A stretch of 64,000 nt of DNA from an uncultured Dehalococcoidia bacterium (lineage in GTDB: Bacteria; Chloroflexota; Dehalococcoidia; Lucifugimonadales; CAJWUJ01), in contig CAJWUJ010000001.1 in the NCBI GenBank assembly GCA_913047625.1, forward strand, positions 121,863 to 185,862, read 5' to 3'. Below, piece after piece: positions 1 through 8,438 of the stretch. A program made the translations under genes and the position numbers. The notes below the pieces were generated by a model, which was not told the origin of the DNA, made no database searches, and was given only the letters and a program-made list of their open reading frames with translations. Position 1 is the first letter of the stretch; every line of letters starts with the position of its first letter.

Positions 1-224
1 AAATGGCGGAACCAAAATGGGTCATTTCTATGGGTGTATGTGCCACTAGCGGGGGTCCCTATTATCAAAGCTACAGCGTGGTGCCTGGGGTTAACCATAT
101 AGTTCCTGTTGATGTTTACGTTCCAGGTTGTCCCCCGAGGCCGGATGCTCTTCTGTACGGAATAATGGAGCTGCATGAGAAGATCAAGAAGTACAGTATT
201 AACAATAGACGGGCTGGAGCATAG
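1..224 (+). CDS. nuoB: NADH-quinone oxidoreductase subunit B (C-terminal part)
   Basis: This is the 3' end of nuoB; the start lies before the window and 73 residues from a Met codon at position 3 are visible. NuoB carries the terminal [4Fe-4S] cluster N2 of complex I, which passes electrons to quinone. Visible family motifs are the [12 protein letters not shown] stretch and [15 protein letters not shown], supplying two of the four cluster cysteines. The stop (222-224) is directly followed by the nuoC ATG, so both belong to one operon. nuoA is expected just upstream, outside the window. Confidence 0.93.
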   Translation, partial: MAEPKWVISMGVCATSGGPYYQSYSVVPGVNHIVPVDVYVPGCPPRPDALLYGIMELHEKIKKYSINNRRAGA

Positions 225-701
225 ATGACCGAGGTTTTAGACCATACTAAGCTTGCAAATATTGTCAGGAACGGTATTAAGGGAAGTGTCTGCCGGGAGT
301 CAACAGGTGATCTAAGTGTGGAGCTCGAAAAACTGAGAGACGTACTGGGATTCTTACAAAAAGAAGAATCCTTGGATTTTAAGTTGCTCAATTCCATTAC
401 TGCGGTCGATTACATTGAATTCTTTCAGCTGGTTTATCATTTGACCTCATTAACACACAATCATTGCGCGGTTATTAAGGTTGATATTTTTGATCGTTCA
501 AACCCGACTGCTCCGTCAGTGATTGATATTTGGCGAGGAGCGGATTACCAAGAAAGGGAGATCTATGACTTGATGGGGATACAGTTCAAAGACCATCCTA
601 ATCTGAAAAGACTTTTGTTGTGGGAAGGGTTTGACGGACATCCTCTCAGAAAGGATTACTTGGAACCCCCTCTTCCCTATAATTGGCCTCAAGGCGGTTA
701 A
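225..701 (+). CDS. nuoC: NADH-quinone oxidoreductase subunit C (30 kDa)
   Basis: NuoC is a peripheral-arm complex I subunit that scaffolds the quinone-reducing module with NuoD. The 158-residue protein shows the family signature in its last third: the REIYDLMGIQFKDHPNLKR region and the LLLWEGFDGHPLRKDY tail. The length suits a stand-alone NuoC, not a NuoCD fusion. The ATG abuts the nuoB stop codon and nuoD follows after 11 nt, so the genes are probably translationally coupled. Confidence 0.95.
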   Translation: MTEVLDHTKLANIVRNGIKGSVCRESTGDLSVELEKLRDVLGFLQKEESLDFKLLNSITAVDYIEFFQLVYHLTSLTHNHCAVIKVDIFDRSNPTAPSVIDIWRGADYQEREIYDLMGIQFKDHPNLKRLLLWEGFDGHPLRKDYLEPPLPYNWPQGG

Positions 702-712
702 AGGTTTTTTGT

Positions 713-1810
713 ATGAAGACTGAAGCAATAACTGTAAATATTGGGCCCCAGCATCCTAGTACGCACGGAGTATTTAGGCTGCGAGTCACCTTTGATGGAG
801 AAGTCATCCAAGATGTTGAGGCTGTGTTTGGTTACCTTCATAGAGGCTCTGAAAAATTAGCAGAAGAACGTACCTATACCCAAGTTATTACTTTGACTGA
901 TCGTCTGGACTATGTTGCATCAATGACTAACAATCAGGCATATGTTTTAGCTTGTGAAAACCTGATGGATATAGAAGTTCCGGAGAGAGGTCAATACCTC
1001 AGGATGATAGCAGCTGAATTACAGCGTATAGCTAGTCATTTTGTGGCTACAGGATTCCTTTTGCAAGATTTAGGCGCAATGGCAACTCCTTTGATGTACG
1101 GTTTTAGAGAGCGTGAACGTATATTGGATATGTTTGAAATGCTTTGCGGAGCAAGGATTACGAATACATATATGAGGATAGGAGGGGTTTTCCAGGATGC
1201 TCCAGAAGAATTTTGGGGTTCATTAAGGAGTTTTCTGGATGGTATGCCTGGCTTTTTGGACGAGTTTGACTCTTTGCTCAGGGGTAATGAGATTTTGCTT
1301 GCTCGTACCAAGGATATTGGCGTCCTAGAAGCTAGTGAAGCTATTAATTGTTCGGTGACTGGGCCAGTTTTGCGATCGACGGGTGTTGCTTGGGATTTAC
1401 GTAAAGTTGATCCATATGAACTCTATCCACGGATTAAATTCGACATACCAATAGGGACCAACGGAGACAATTATGATCGTTTTGTAATACGGCTGGCAGA
1501 AATCAGGCAGAGCATTTCAATAATTGATCAATGTTATGAACAGATTGAAGCGGGTCCAGTACGTTCTACTAATGAATTGCTGTTTTATCCAAAAACTGGT
1601 GATGCCTATGGAAAAGTGGAAGCACCAAAGGGAGAATTAGGGTTCTATTTGGTTAGTGACGGTGGAATAGCTCCTTATCGATGCAAAATTCGATCCCCAT
1701 CCTTGATTAATTTGACTATGATCAAGGATTTACTGATAGGATCGAAATTGTCAGACATGATCGTGACTCTTGGAAGTATTGATATCAATATGGGTGAGGT
1801 GGATAGGTAA
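713..1810 (+). CDS. nuoD: NADH-quinone oxidoreductase subunit D (49 kDa)
   Basis: NuoD forms the quinone-binding pocket of complex I with NuoB and is related to the large subunit of NiFe hydrogenases. The ATG at 713 is preferred over an in-frame start at 683 because it gives the canonical N-terminus (MKTEAITVNIGPQHPSTHG) and AAAGG precedes it. The protein has 365 residues. The quinone-site motif GPQHPSTHGVFRL, the HRGSEKLAEERTY segment and the C-terminal MGEVDR ending are intact. Its stop overlaps the nuoH start (TAATG). Confidence 0.96.
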   Translation: MKTEAITVNIGPQHPSTHGVFRLRVTFDGEVIQDVEAVFGYLHRGSEKLAEERTYTQVITLTDRLDYVASMTNNQAYVLACENLMDIEVPERGQYLRMIAAELQRIASHFVATGFLLQDLGAMATPLMYGFRERERILDMFEMLCGARITNTYMRIGGVFQDAPEEFWGSLRSFLDGMPGFLDEFDSLLRGNEILLARTKDIGVLEASEAINCSVTGPVLRSTGVAWDLRKVDPYELYPRIKFDIPIGTNGDNYDRFVIRLAEIRQSISIIDQCYEQIEAGPVRSTNELLFYPKTGDAYGKVEAPKGELGFYLVSDGGIAPYRCKIRSPSLINLTMIKDLLIGSKLSDMIVTLGSIDINMGEVDR

Positions 1811-3069
1811 TGTCTGGAAGCTTTCTGGAATCTAATGTGATTTTCCAAGAAATCTACTGTGTTTTAGCGGGTAGTAAGTACGCTGGTGAAAGTTGCTCTG
1901 CGCAAGGGCTTTTACCAGTTGGATATGACTGGATTGGTTTCTTTATAGCTGGGTTTGCTATCATGTTTATTCTAGCGAACGCGTTTATGCTTGGTGCTGC
2001 TGTTTTTGTCTATTCCGAGAGGAGATTGCTAGGAAAGTTTCAATTGCGTACTGGGCCGAATCGTGTAGGTCCTTTTGGCTTACTTCAACCTATAGCTGAT
2101 ATATTAAAGCTTTTGATGAAAGAGGATATTGTCCCAAATGGCGCGGATAAACCTGTCCACACGCTTGCCCCGATTGTTATGCTGGCTCCGGCAATTCTTG
2201 TTACTGCAGTTATCCCATTTGGCAGCGGCTATTTCTTGACTGACTTGAATGTGGGATTGTTATATATCGTAGCTGTGTCAGGTATGATAACTATCGCAAT
2301 TTTTATGGCAGGATGGAGTTGTAATAATAGGTATGCTCTTTTTGGTAGTATGCGTGGCGTTGCTCAATTAATAAGTTACGAATTACCTATGGTGTTCTCT
2401 ATGGTAGGTATTCTTATTTTAACTGGTTCACTATCCCTGATTGATGTTGTCAACGCTCAAGACATCCCGTTTATTTTGGTTCAACCAATGGCGTTCGTAA
2501 TTTTTCTGATTGGCACATCTGCTGAATTAAATAGAACTCCTTTTGATATCGTTGAAGCAGAGTCTGAGATAATAGCAGGCTATCATACTGAGTACAGCGG
2601 TATTAAATTTGCACTGTTTCAAGCAGCTGAAATGGGAAGTATTCTAGTCAGTGGAGCGGTAGTAGCCACATTATTTCTCAAAGGTTGGGAAGGCCCGTTT
2701 CTGCCTGGACCTATTTGGTTTTTGATTAAGGTTTATGGGTTTGTTTTTTTGATGATATGGGTTCGTGCTACTCTTCCGAGACTTCGAGTTGATCAAGTCA
2801 TGGGATTTGCCTGGAAGTTTTTGTTGCCACTGAGTTTAGTCAACATATTTGTCACTGGTGCGTCGGTGTTTATTTTAGGAGACATGGAAAATGGAGTTAG
2901 GGTTTTGGACAGCGTCGATCTGTTGCTAGTAGGCGCTATTAATTTACTGTCTCTTATTGCCTGTCTTGTGCTAGCAGGGTTTTTCATGAAAACTAAGGCA
3001 TCGGGGGGACGGAGTAGGGAAATTTTGGTATCGGAGTTTGATCCAGCTGGAAGAGAGGTTCTCACATGA
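1810..3069 (+). CDS. nuoH: NADH-quinone oxidoreductase subunit H
   Basis: NuoH is the membrane subunit linking the quinone site to the proton-pumping arm. The 419-residue, largely hydrophobic protein has the strongly conserved YSERRLLGKFQLRTGPNRVGP loop and the FDIVEAESEIIAGYHTEYSG segment with its acidic residues. There is an N-terminal extension of roughly 40 residues with two Cys before the first transmembrane helix, and a basic C-terminal tail. The gene overlaps nuoD by 1 nt and nuoI by 4 nt (ATGA). Confidence 0.95.
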   Translation: MSGSFLESNVIFQEIYCVLAGSKYAGESCSAQGLLPVGYDWIGFFIAGFAIMFILANAFMLGAAVFVYSERRLLGKFQLRTGPNRVGPFGLLQPIADILKLLMKEDIVPNGADKPVHTLAPIVMLAPAILVTAVIPFGSGYFLTDLNVGLLYIVAVSGMITIAIFMAGWSCNNRYALFGSMRGVAQLISYELPMVFSMVGILILTGSLSLIDVVNAQDIPFILVQPMAFVIFLIGTSAELNRTPFDIVEAESEIIAGYHTEYSGIKFALFQAAEMGSILVSGAVVATLFLKGWEGPFLPGPIWFLIKVYGFVFLMIWVRATLPRLRVDQVMGFAWKFLLPLSLVNIFVTGASVFILGDMENGVRVLDSVDLLLVGAINLLSLIACLVLAGFFMKTKASGGRSREILVSEFDPAGREVLT

Positions 3070-3752
3070 CTTATGGATTAGGACTGTTCAAAGGAATGCT
3101 GGTAACTCTTAGGAACTTTTTCCGACCTGTGGTAACGGTTCAATATCCTGATAGAAGAGTAGGGATATTTTATTTAGCTAAAAAGGCAAATATATCAGTT
3201 ATCAGGTTCTTGTTAGAAAGTCCCCGTGAATCTGTTAAGTCGTTACTGGGGTTAGTGAGAGTCCCTGTTTATGTCGAGCAAAATCCTCGTTTTAGAGGTG
3301 AAGAGTTTACATGGTATGAGGACCGATGCACTGGATGTGCAAGCTGCGCCAAGTACTGTCCTTTAGGAATTATTCGAATAGAAACACACGAGAGTGGTGA
3401 ATATTTACAAGAAGGACAAAGTTACTTTGTGGACACGTTTGATATCGACATAGGGCGTTGCATGTTTTGTGGTATTTGTGTAGAGGCATGTCCATATGAC
3501 GCCTTATTTATGGGCACTGGTTTTGAAAGAGGCAGGTACCAACGTTCCGAGCTTGTCATCCCTATTGAGGAACTCAAAGCAGCGTCAAAAAGGCCTAGCA
3601 CTTGGTTCCGCCCGCAATTGGAGAGCCAGAAATTTGATCCATGGAAGAGTGAGGCAGACTGGGAAACAGTGGGTAGGGAGGCATACAAATGGCATCCCAA
3701 AAGACCAGCCCAGTCAGGGAACCCAAACCAAGAGGATCAGGTGAAGGAATAA
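3066..3752 (+). CDS. nuoI: NADH-quinone oxidoreductase subunit I (ferredoxin-type)
   Basis: NuoI is the 2x[4Fe-4S] ferredoxin-like subunit that carries clusters N6a/N6b towards NuoB. Two full cluster motifs are visible: CTGCASCAKYCP at about residues 89-100 and CMFCGICVEACP at about 132-143. At 228 residues it is a little long for the family, because of a hydrophilic Pro/Gln-rich tail. Its stop shares a base with the nuoJ start (TAATG). Confidence 0.95.
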   Translation: MTYGLGLFKGMLVTLRNFFRPVVTVQYPDRRVGIFYLAKKANISVIRFLLESPRESVKSLLGLVRVPVYVEQNPRFRGEEFTWYEDRCTGCASCAKYCPLGIIRIETHESGEYLQEGQSYFVDTFDIDIGRCMFCGICVEACPYDALFMGTGFERGRYQRSELVIPIEELKAASKRPSTWFRPQLESQKFDPWKSEADWETVGREAYKWHPKRPAQSGNPNQEDQVKE

Positions 3753-4252
3753 TGATACAGGAACTGACATTTTGGGGTTTCGGGTCTTTCGTGCTTATAT
3801 GTTCTTTTTTGGTAATACACACAAGGAATATATTCAGAGCTGCATTAATGCTGGTGGCTTCTTTTCTCGGTGTAGCTGTTCTATTTGTTATGCTCCGGGC
3901 GGAATTTCTAGGGGTAATTCAGATATTAGTCTATGTGGGCGCAATCGCCATCTTGATTATCTTTGGAATTGTCATGACTCGTGATAGTGAGCAAGGCAAT
4001 CTCCCTAGTGGCAATACGTTCTTTGGTGCTTTTGTAGGCACAGCAGTCGGACTCCTGATTGCAATTACAGCTGTCAACACCACTTGGGAATTAATTCCTT
4101 CGGAAAGCGTGCTTCACTTTCAGAAGCTCGCTAATGATTCTCCCCAGATTATCGGGGGATTATTGCTGAATCAGTTCATGCTGCCTTTTGAGCTAGTATC
4201 AGTAGTGCTATTAGCAGCGATTATTGGGGCATTAGCGGTAGTGAGGGATTGA
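3752..4252 (+). CDS. nuoJ: NADH-quinone oxidoreductase subunit J
   Basis: NuoJ is a membrane-arm complex I subunit with about five transmembrane helices. An in-frame start exists at 3689 inside nuoI, but the ATG at 3752 is chosen. It overlaps the nuoI stop, has GAAGGA just upstream and removes a hydrophilic stretch foreign to the family. The 166-residue product shows the ALMLVASFLGVAVLFVMLRAEFLG region and the YVGAIAILIIFGIVM helix typical of NuoJ. nuoK starts 7 nt downstream. Confidence 0.94.
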   Translation: MIQELTFWGFGSFVLICSFLVIHTRNIFRAALMLVASFLGVAVLFVMLRAEFLGVIQILVYVGAIAILIIFGIVMTRDSEQGNLPSGNTFFGAFVGTAVGLLIAITAVNTTWELIPSESVLHFQKLANDSPQIIGGLLLNQFMLPFELVSVVLLAAIIGALAVVRD

Positions 4253-4259
4253 AATTCAG

Positions 4260-4610
4260 ATGATTACGTTTGAACATTATTTAATATTGTCCGGAGCTGT
4301 ATTTGCTCTAGGTATTTACGGAGTACTTACTCGGAGAAACTTGGTTGCTATTTTCATGTCTATTGAAATTATGTTTAACGGTATTAATATCGCCTTGGTC
4401 TCAATAAGCAATTTTATTAATCCTGCTTTATTGAGAATGCAGTCTGTAGAAACTGTTATGCCAGATGTTGCTCTTTCCGGACAAATCTTTGCACTTTTTG
4501 TTATTACTGTGGCAGCAGCGGAAGTGGCACTTGGCCTCGGGATTGTAATGATGATTTATAGGAGGAGACAATCTGTTGACGCGACGGATCTGGTTTCTTT
4601 GAAACATTGA
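4260..4610 (+). CDS. nuoK: NADH-quinone oxidoreductase subunit K
   Basis: NuoK is a small three-helix membrane subunit related to MrpC antiporter subunits. The 116-residue protein has the typical LSGAVFALGIYGVLTRRN start, SIEIMFNGINIALV with a membrane Glu, and VAAAEVALGLGIVM with the second membrane Glu. Both acidic residues needed for proton translocation are present. It sits between nuoJ and a small non-nuo gene. Confidence 0.95.
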   Translation: MITFEHYLILSGAVFALGIYGVLTRRNLVAIFMSIEIMFNGINIALVSISNFINPALLRMQSVETVMPDVALSGQIFALFVITVAAAEVALGLGIVMMIYRRRQSVDATDLVSLKH

Positions 4611-4665
4611 TAGCGAGCTGGTTACATACGGCGTTAAATTTACAGTGTTAATAGTTGAGTGTGTT

Positions 4666-4860
4666 ATGTGGGTTGAATATAAAGAAGCTCCTAACTTAAT
4701 AATTGCAGAGATGTGGAAAGAAATCCTTGAAGGGGAAGGTTTGCCCACTCGTCTATTGCCTCAAGGTGATATATCGGAGTGGTCCGAGACTGCGCCTTTC
4801 CGAGTCATGGTCCCTAGAGGAAGAGAGCATGTAGCGGACGAAATAATGAGGAAATTATAG
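4666..4860 (+). CDS. small DUF2007-like protein inside the nuo operon
   Basis: This gene encodes a 64-residue soluble protein beginning MWVEYKEAPNLIIAEMWKEI. The pattern resembles DUF2007 'putative signal transducing protein' domains: an N-terminal beta strand, a helix, 'LEGEGLPTRLLP', then 'PFRVMVPRGREHVADEIM'. An in-frame GTG at 4645 would add seven residues; the ATG is chosen because it gives the compact domain. The stop codon directly abuts the nuoL ATG, so it is co-translated with complex I genes. No catalytic residues are visible. A role in complex I assembly or regulation is conjecture from position only. Confidence 0.75.
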   Translation: MWVEYKEAPNLIIAEMWKEILEGEGLPTRLLPQGDISEWSETAPFRVMVPRGREHVADEIMRKL

Positions 4861-6900
4861 ATGATATCGCAGATACTAGCCTGGGCAATATTCTTTTTGC
4901 CTCTGAGTGCATTCCTAATTATATCTTTAGTAATCCGGCCATTTGTGGAGCCGAGATTTCCAAGTGCCCGGAAAGCCAGTGGTGCTATAACGATATCTGC
5001 ATTACTGATTTCCTTCGTACTGTCTGTTTGGATAATGACTACTATCGAGGATTCTTCTTATCTTGATTGGGATGTTTTTTCTTGGATAACTTTAGGATCC
5101 TTCAATTTAACTATTGGTATTCTGCTTGATCCGCTGACATCCGTTATGTTGATAGTGGTTACTGGAGTAAGTCTGCTCGTTCAATTATATTCCTACGAAT
5201 ATATGAAAGATGATCAAGGTTTTTCCAGATATTTTTCCTTCATGGCACTTTTTACCTCAGCAATGTTAGGTCTGGTATTGGCACGAAATATTGTACAAAT
5301 GTTCGTATTTTGGGAACTAGTAGGCTTGAGTTCCTACTTGCTTATAGGATTCTGGTTTTTTAAACCGTCTGCAGCAGCAGCCGCGAAAAAAGCCTTTCTT
5401 ATTACTCGATTAGGAGACGTTGGCTTTTTAATTGGGATCCTTTATTTGGCGTCGCAGGGTGATACTCTTGTTCAAGCAGTTGCTGCAGAAGGCCTTGAAG
5501 GAGTGAAAAAGTTTAATCCCCTAGATATCGTTCATCTAAACGCATTTGCAGGTGAATTTCCTAAATTCTTGGCGGCTGGTCTTGTTACTCAAGGTATCTT
5601 TACTTGGGTTGCTCTGGGATTATTTGCGGGAGCTGCAGGGAAATCTGCACAGTTTCCTCTGCATACATGGCTTCCAGATGCAATGGAAGGTCCTACGCCT
5701 GTTAGTGCATTGATTCATGCTGCAACAATGGTTGCTGCAGGTGTGTTCCTCGTAGCTCGTTTGTTTCCTGTCTTTGAAACATCTGTCTTATCTATGAATG
5801 TAATTGCTCTTGTTGGAGCTTTTACTGCCGTTTTTGCTGCAAGTATGGGAATGGTGATGAATGATATTAAGCGAGTATTGGCCTATTCCACAGTCAGCCA
5901 GCTCGGATACATGGTATTAGCTCTTGGGATTGGAGTACCGGCTGTAGCTATGTTTCACTTGTTTACTCATGCGTTCTTCAAGGCATTGTTGTTCTTGGGA
6001 GCTGGTAGTGTCAGTCATGCTGCAGGTACATATGACATGAGACAAATGGGTGGATTACGGAAAGTTATGCCTGTCACATATGCCACATTTATGATTGGTT
6101 CACTTAGCTTAGTAGGTGTTTTCCCTCTAGCTGGATTTTGGAGCAAAGACGAAATTTTAGCTACTGCCTTGAACCAGTCAGGGCTGGTGGGTGTGGTAGT
6201 TGTAGCATGTGCGTTTGCAGCTGTATTGATGACGGCATTTTATACAACCAGGGTCATCATACTAACTTTTCACGGTGAATTTAGAGGCAGGCAAGGATCC
6301 GAATCACATTTGTCTGCCAATAAGGCGCAGGATAGTCATGCCCAGGATGTACATTTAGCGGAGTCTCCATTCTTGATGGTGCTACCTTTGATTATTTTAT
6401 CCATTCCTGCTGTCACTGCTGGGTTTTTGGCTAATCCGATAAACGATACTTGGGGATTAGGAATAATCCCAGCCCATTGGTTTTCGCATTTATTGCATGG
6501 GCATACCGTAAAGTTTAGTATGACTGCAGCTTCCATTTCTACTTTGTTAGCCTTAATAGGAATAGGTTTTTCTTATTTACGCTATGCTAAGTCTAGTAGG
6601 GTACAGAAAAAGGATGCTGATGAGGGGCTGGTCTATAGAGTGCTTAGTAATAAGTATTATATGGATTGGTTGTATGAAGACGTAGTGACGGTAGGTCTGT
6701 TTTATCGTAAAATCTGCACTATTTTATATTGGATTGACCGGTTTATTATTGATGGCTTGGTGACTCTTACAGGCTGGCTTGTGAAAAGCTGCTCCCCTGT
6801 AATCGTTAGAGTACAAAATGGTCAGTTACAGACTTACGGAACAGGGATTTCACTCGGAATTTTGGGGCTAGTTATTGCCTACCGAGTTCTAGGACTATAA
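4861..6900 (+). CDS. nuoL: NADH-quinone oxidoreductase subunit L
   Basis: NuoL is the distal Mrp-antiporter-like proton-pumping subunit, with a long lateral helix at its C-terminus. The 679-residue, highly hydrophobic protein has the FVFWELVGLSSYLLIGFW segment with the pump Glu, the FPLHTWLPDAMEGPTPVSALIHAATMV block with catalytic His, and DIKRVLAYSTVSQLGYM with its Lys. The C-terminal ~150 residues fit the lateral helix and final transmembrane helix. The ATG abuts the preceding small gene. Confidence 0.96.
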   Translation: MISQILAWAIFFLPLSAFLIISLVIRPFVEPRFPSARKASGAITISALLISFVLSVWIMTTIEDSSYLDWDVFSWITLGSFNLTIGILLDPLTSVMLIVVTGVSLLVQLYSYEYMKDDQGFSRYFSFMALFTSAMLGLVLARNIVQMFVFWELVGLSSYLLIGFWFFKPSAAAAAKKAFLITRLGDVGFLIGILYLASQGDTLVQAVAAEGLEGVKKFNPLDIVHLNAFAGEFPKFLAAGLVTQGIFTWVALGLFAGAAGKSAQFPLHTWLPDAMEGPTPVSALIHAATMVAAGVFLVARLFPVFETSVLSMNVIALVGAFTAVFAASMGMVMNDIKRVLAYSTVSQLGYMVLALGIGVPAVAMFHLFTHAFFKALLFLGAGSVSHAAGTYDMRQMGGLRKVMPVTYATFMIGSLSLVGVFPLAGFWSKDEILATALNQSGLVGVVVVACAFAAVLMTAFYTTRVIILTFHGEFRGRQGSESHLSANKAQDSHAQDVHLAESPFLMVLPLIILSIPAVTAGFLANPINDTWGLGIIPAHWFSHLLHGHTVKFSMTAASISTLLALIGIGFSYLRYAKSSRVQKKDADEGLVYRVLSNKYYMDWLYEDVVTVGLFYRKICTILYWIDRFIIDGLVTLTGWLVKSCSPVIVRVQNGQLQTYGTGISLGILGLVIAYRVLGL

Positions 6901-6922
6901 GAATGATGGAATATGTGAATTG

Positions 6923-8404
6923 ATGTTAAGTGCGTTTGTTTTTATACCTTTAATCGGAGCTCTAGTTATTCTGGTTCTCTTAAGGTCATCACTGCTCATA
7001 AGGAGTTTTGCACTCCTGACTTCATTAGTGCATCTGTTGTTGGCTATTTCCATTTTCGTAATTTTTCAACAGCAACACTCAGGTTCTACCGATCCAGTAA
7101 TGGTAGAAAAACTGGGTTGGATTAAATCAGCAATACCATCTTTCCCTGCGGAATACTTCCTTGGATTGGATGGATTAAGTGCTCCTTTGGTTTTACTCTG
7201 CGGCCTTCTTGGATTCATATCCGTATGTGCGTCTTGGAGGATTGAGAAAAGGGTTAAGTTGTACTTTGTACTGATATTGGTTTTGCTTACTGCTGTATCA
7301 GGGGTTTTTGTTGCACTGGATTTGGTGCTCTTCTTTATTTTCTGGGAATTAGAGTTAATTCCTATGTACCTGTTGATAGCATTATGGGGAACTGGTCGGG
7401 CTCACTATTCAGCTATGAAATTCTTGATATTCACAGCCTTTGGTAGCGCATTCTTATTTGTGGGTATTATGCTTTTCTTCGTTTCGTTTGGAACATTTAG
7501 TATGGTGGAGGAACTGGACATGTCCTTATTGGTTGTTCCAGCACAACTGATTTTCTATATACTTCTCGTAGGATTTGTTATCAAGCTACCAATTTGGCCT
7601 CTACATACATGGTTGCCAGATGCCCATACTGACGCCCCTACTCCTATAAGTGTGCTTCTGGCGGGCATTCTGCTAAAGATGGGTGGCTATGGCATCTTGA
7701 GGATTAATATAGGTTTGTTCCCGGATGCTGCTAAAGCTGCATCATCTTTTTTCTTTATTATTGGTGTGATTGGCATTTTATACGGTGCAATGATTGTGCT
7801 TCGCCAAACCGATCTCAAAAGGCTAATCGCATACAGTAGTGTCAGTCATATGGGTTTTGTCATGCTGGGTATCTCTGCTATGGGGTCAGATTCTATGGAT
7901 GCTGCATTGCATGGCCTTACCGGATCAGCGATGCAAATGTTTACCCATGGCACAATTACAGGCTTACTGTTTTTCATGGTTGGTGTTATTTACGATCGGA
8001 CTCATACCAGGCATATCCCTGATTTAAAAGGTCTTTCCCATCAAATTCCAGTGGCTTCTGTTGGTTTGGTAATTGCAGGATTAGCGTCATTGGGATTGCC
8101 AATGACTAGTGGCTTTGTATCAGAACTATTGGTTTTCCTAGGAGTATTCAATGCCTGGGGATTTCTGGCTGTATTACCAATTCTAGGTATAGTGATAACT
8201 GCTGGTTATATTTTATGGATGATTCAAAGAATATTATTTGGTGAAAGCTTAGCTCGATATAATACTATTGCTGACACGGACTTTGCGGAATTCTTACCGA
8301 TGATGCTTCTTATCGTTGCTATCATGGTTATTGGGATTTATCCGGCTATTTTGACCGACGTGTTTAAAGTTGAATTTCTCTCACTTTTGAACGGGCTATT
8401 CTAA
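6923..8404 (+). CDS. nuoM: NADH-quinone oxidoreductase subunit M
   Basis: NuoM is the second antiporter-like pump subunit of complex I. The 493-residue protein shows FIFWELELIPMYLLIALWG with the channel Glu, LPIWPLHTWLPDAHTDAPTP and LKRLIAYSSVSHMGFV, all diagnostic of NuoM. A TTG directly before the ATG (6920) could also be used; the ATG is preferred. It lies 22 nt after nuoL and 34 nt before nuoN. Confidence 0.96.
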   Translation: MLSAFVFIPLIGALVILVLLRSSLLIRSFALLTSLVHLLLAISIFVIFQQQHSGSTDPVMVEKLGWIKSAIPSFPAEYFLGLDGLSAPLVLLCGLLGFISVCASWRIEKRVKLYFVLILVLLTAVSGVFVALDLVLFFIFWELELIPMYLLIALWGTGRAHYSAMKFLIFTAFGSAFLFVGIMLFFVSFGTFSMVEELDMSLLVVPAQLIFYILLVGFVIKLPIWPLHTWLPDAHTDAPTPISVLLAGILLKMGGYGILRINIGLFPDAAKAASSFFFIIGVIGILYGAMIVLRQTDLKRLIAYSSVSHMGFVMLGISAMGSDSMDAALHGLTGSAMQMFTHGTITGLLFFMVGVIYDRTHTRHIPDLKGLSHQIPVASVGLVIAGLASLGLPMTSGFVSELLVFLGVFNAWGFLAVLPILGIVITAGYILWMIQRILFGESLARYNTIADTDFAEFLPMMLLIVAIMVIGIYPAILTDVFKVEFLSLLNGLF

Positions 8405-8438
8405 GACAATGGACCAGAAATAAGTAGGATATGATTTT

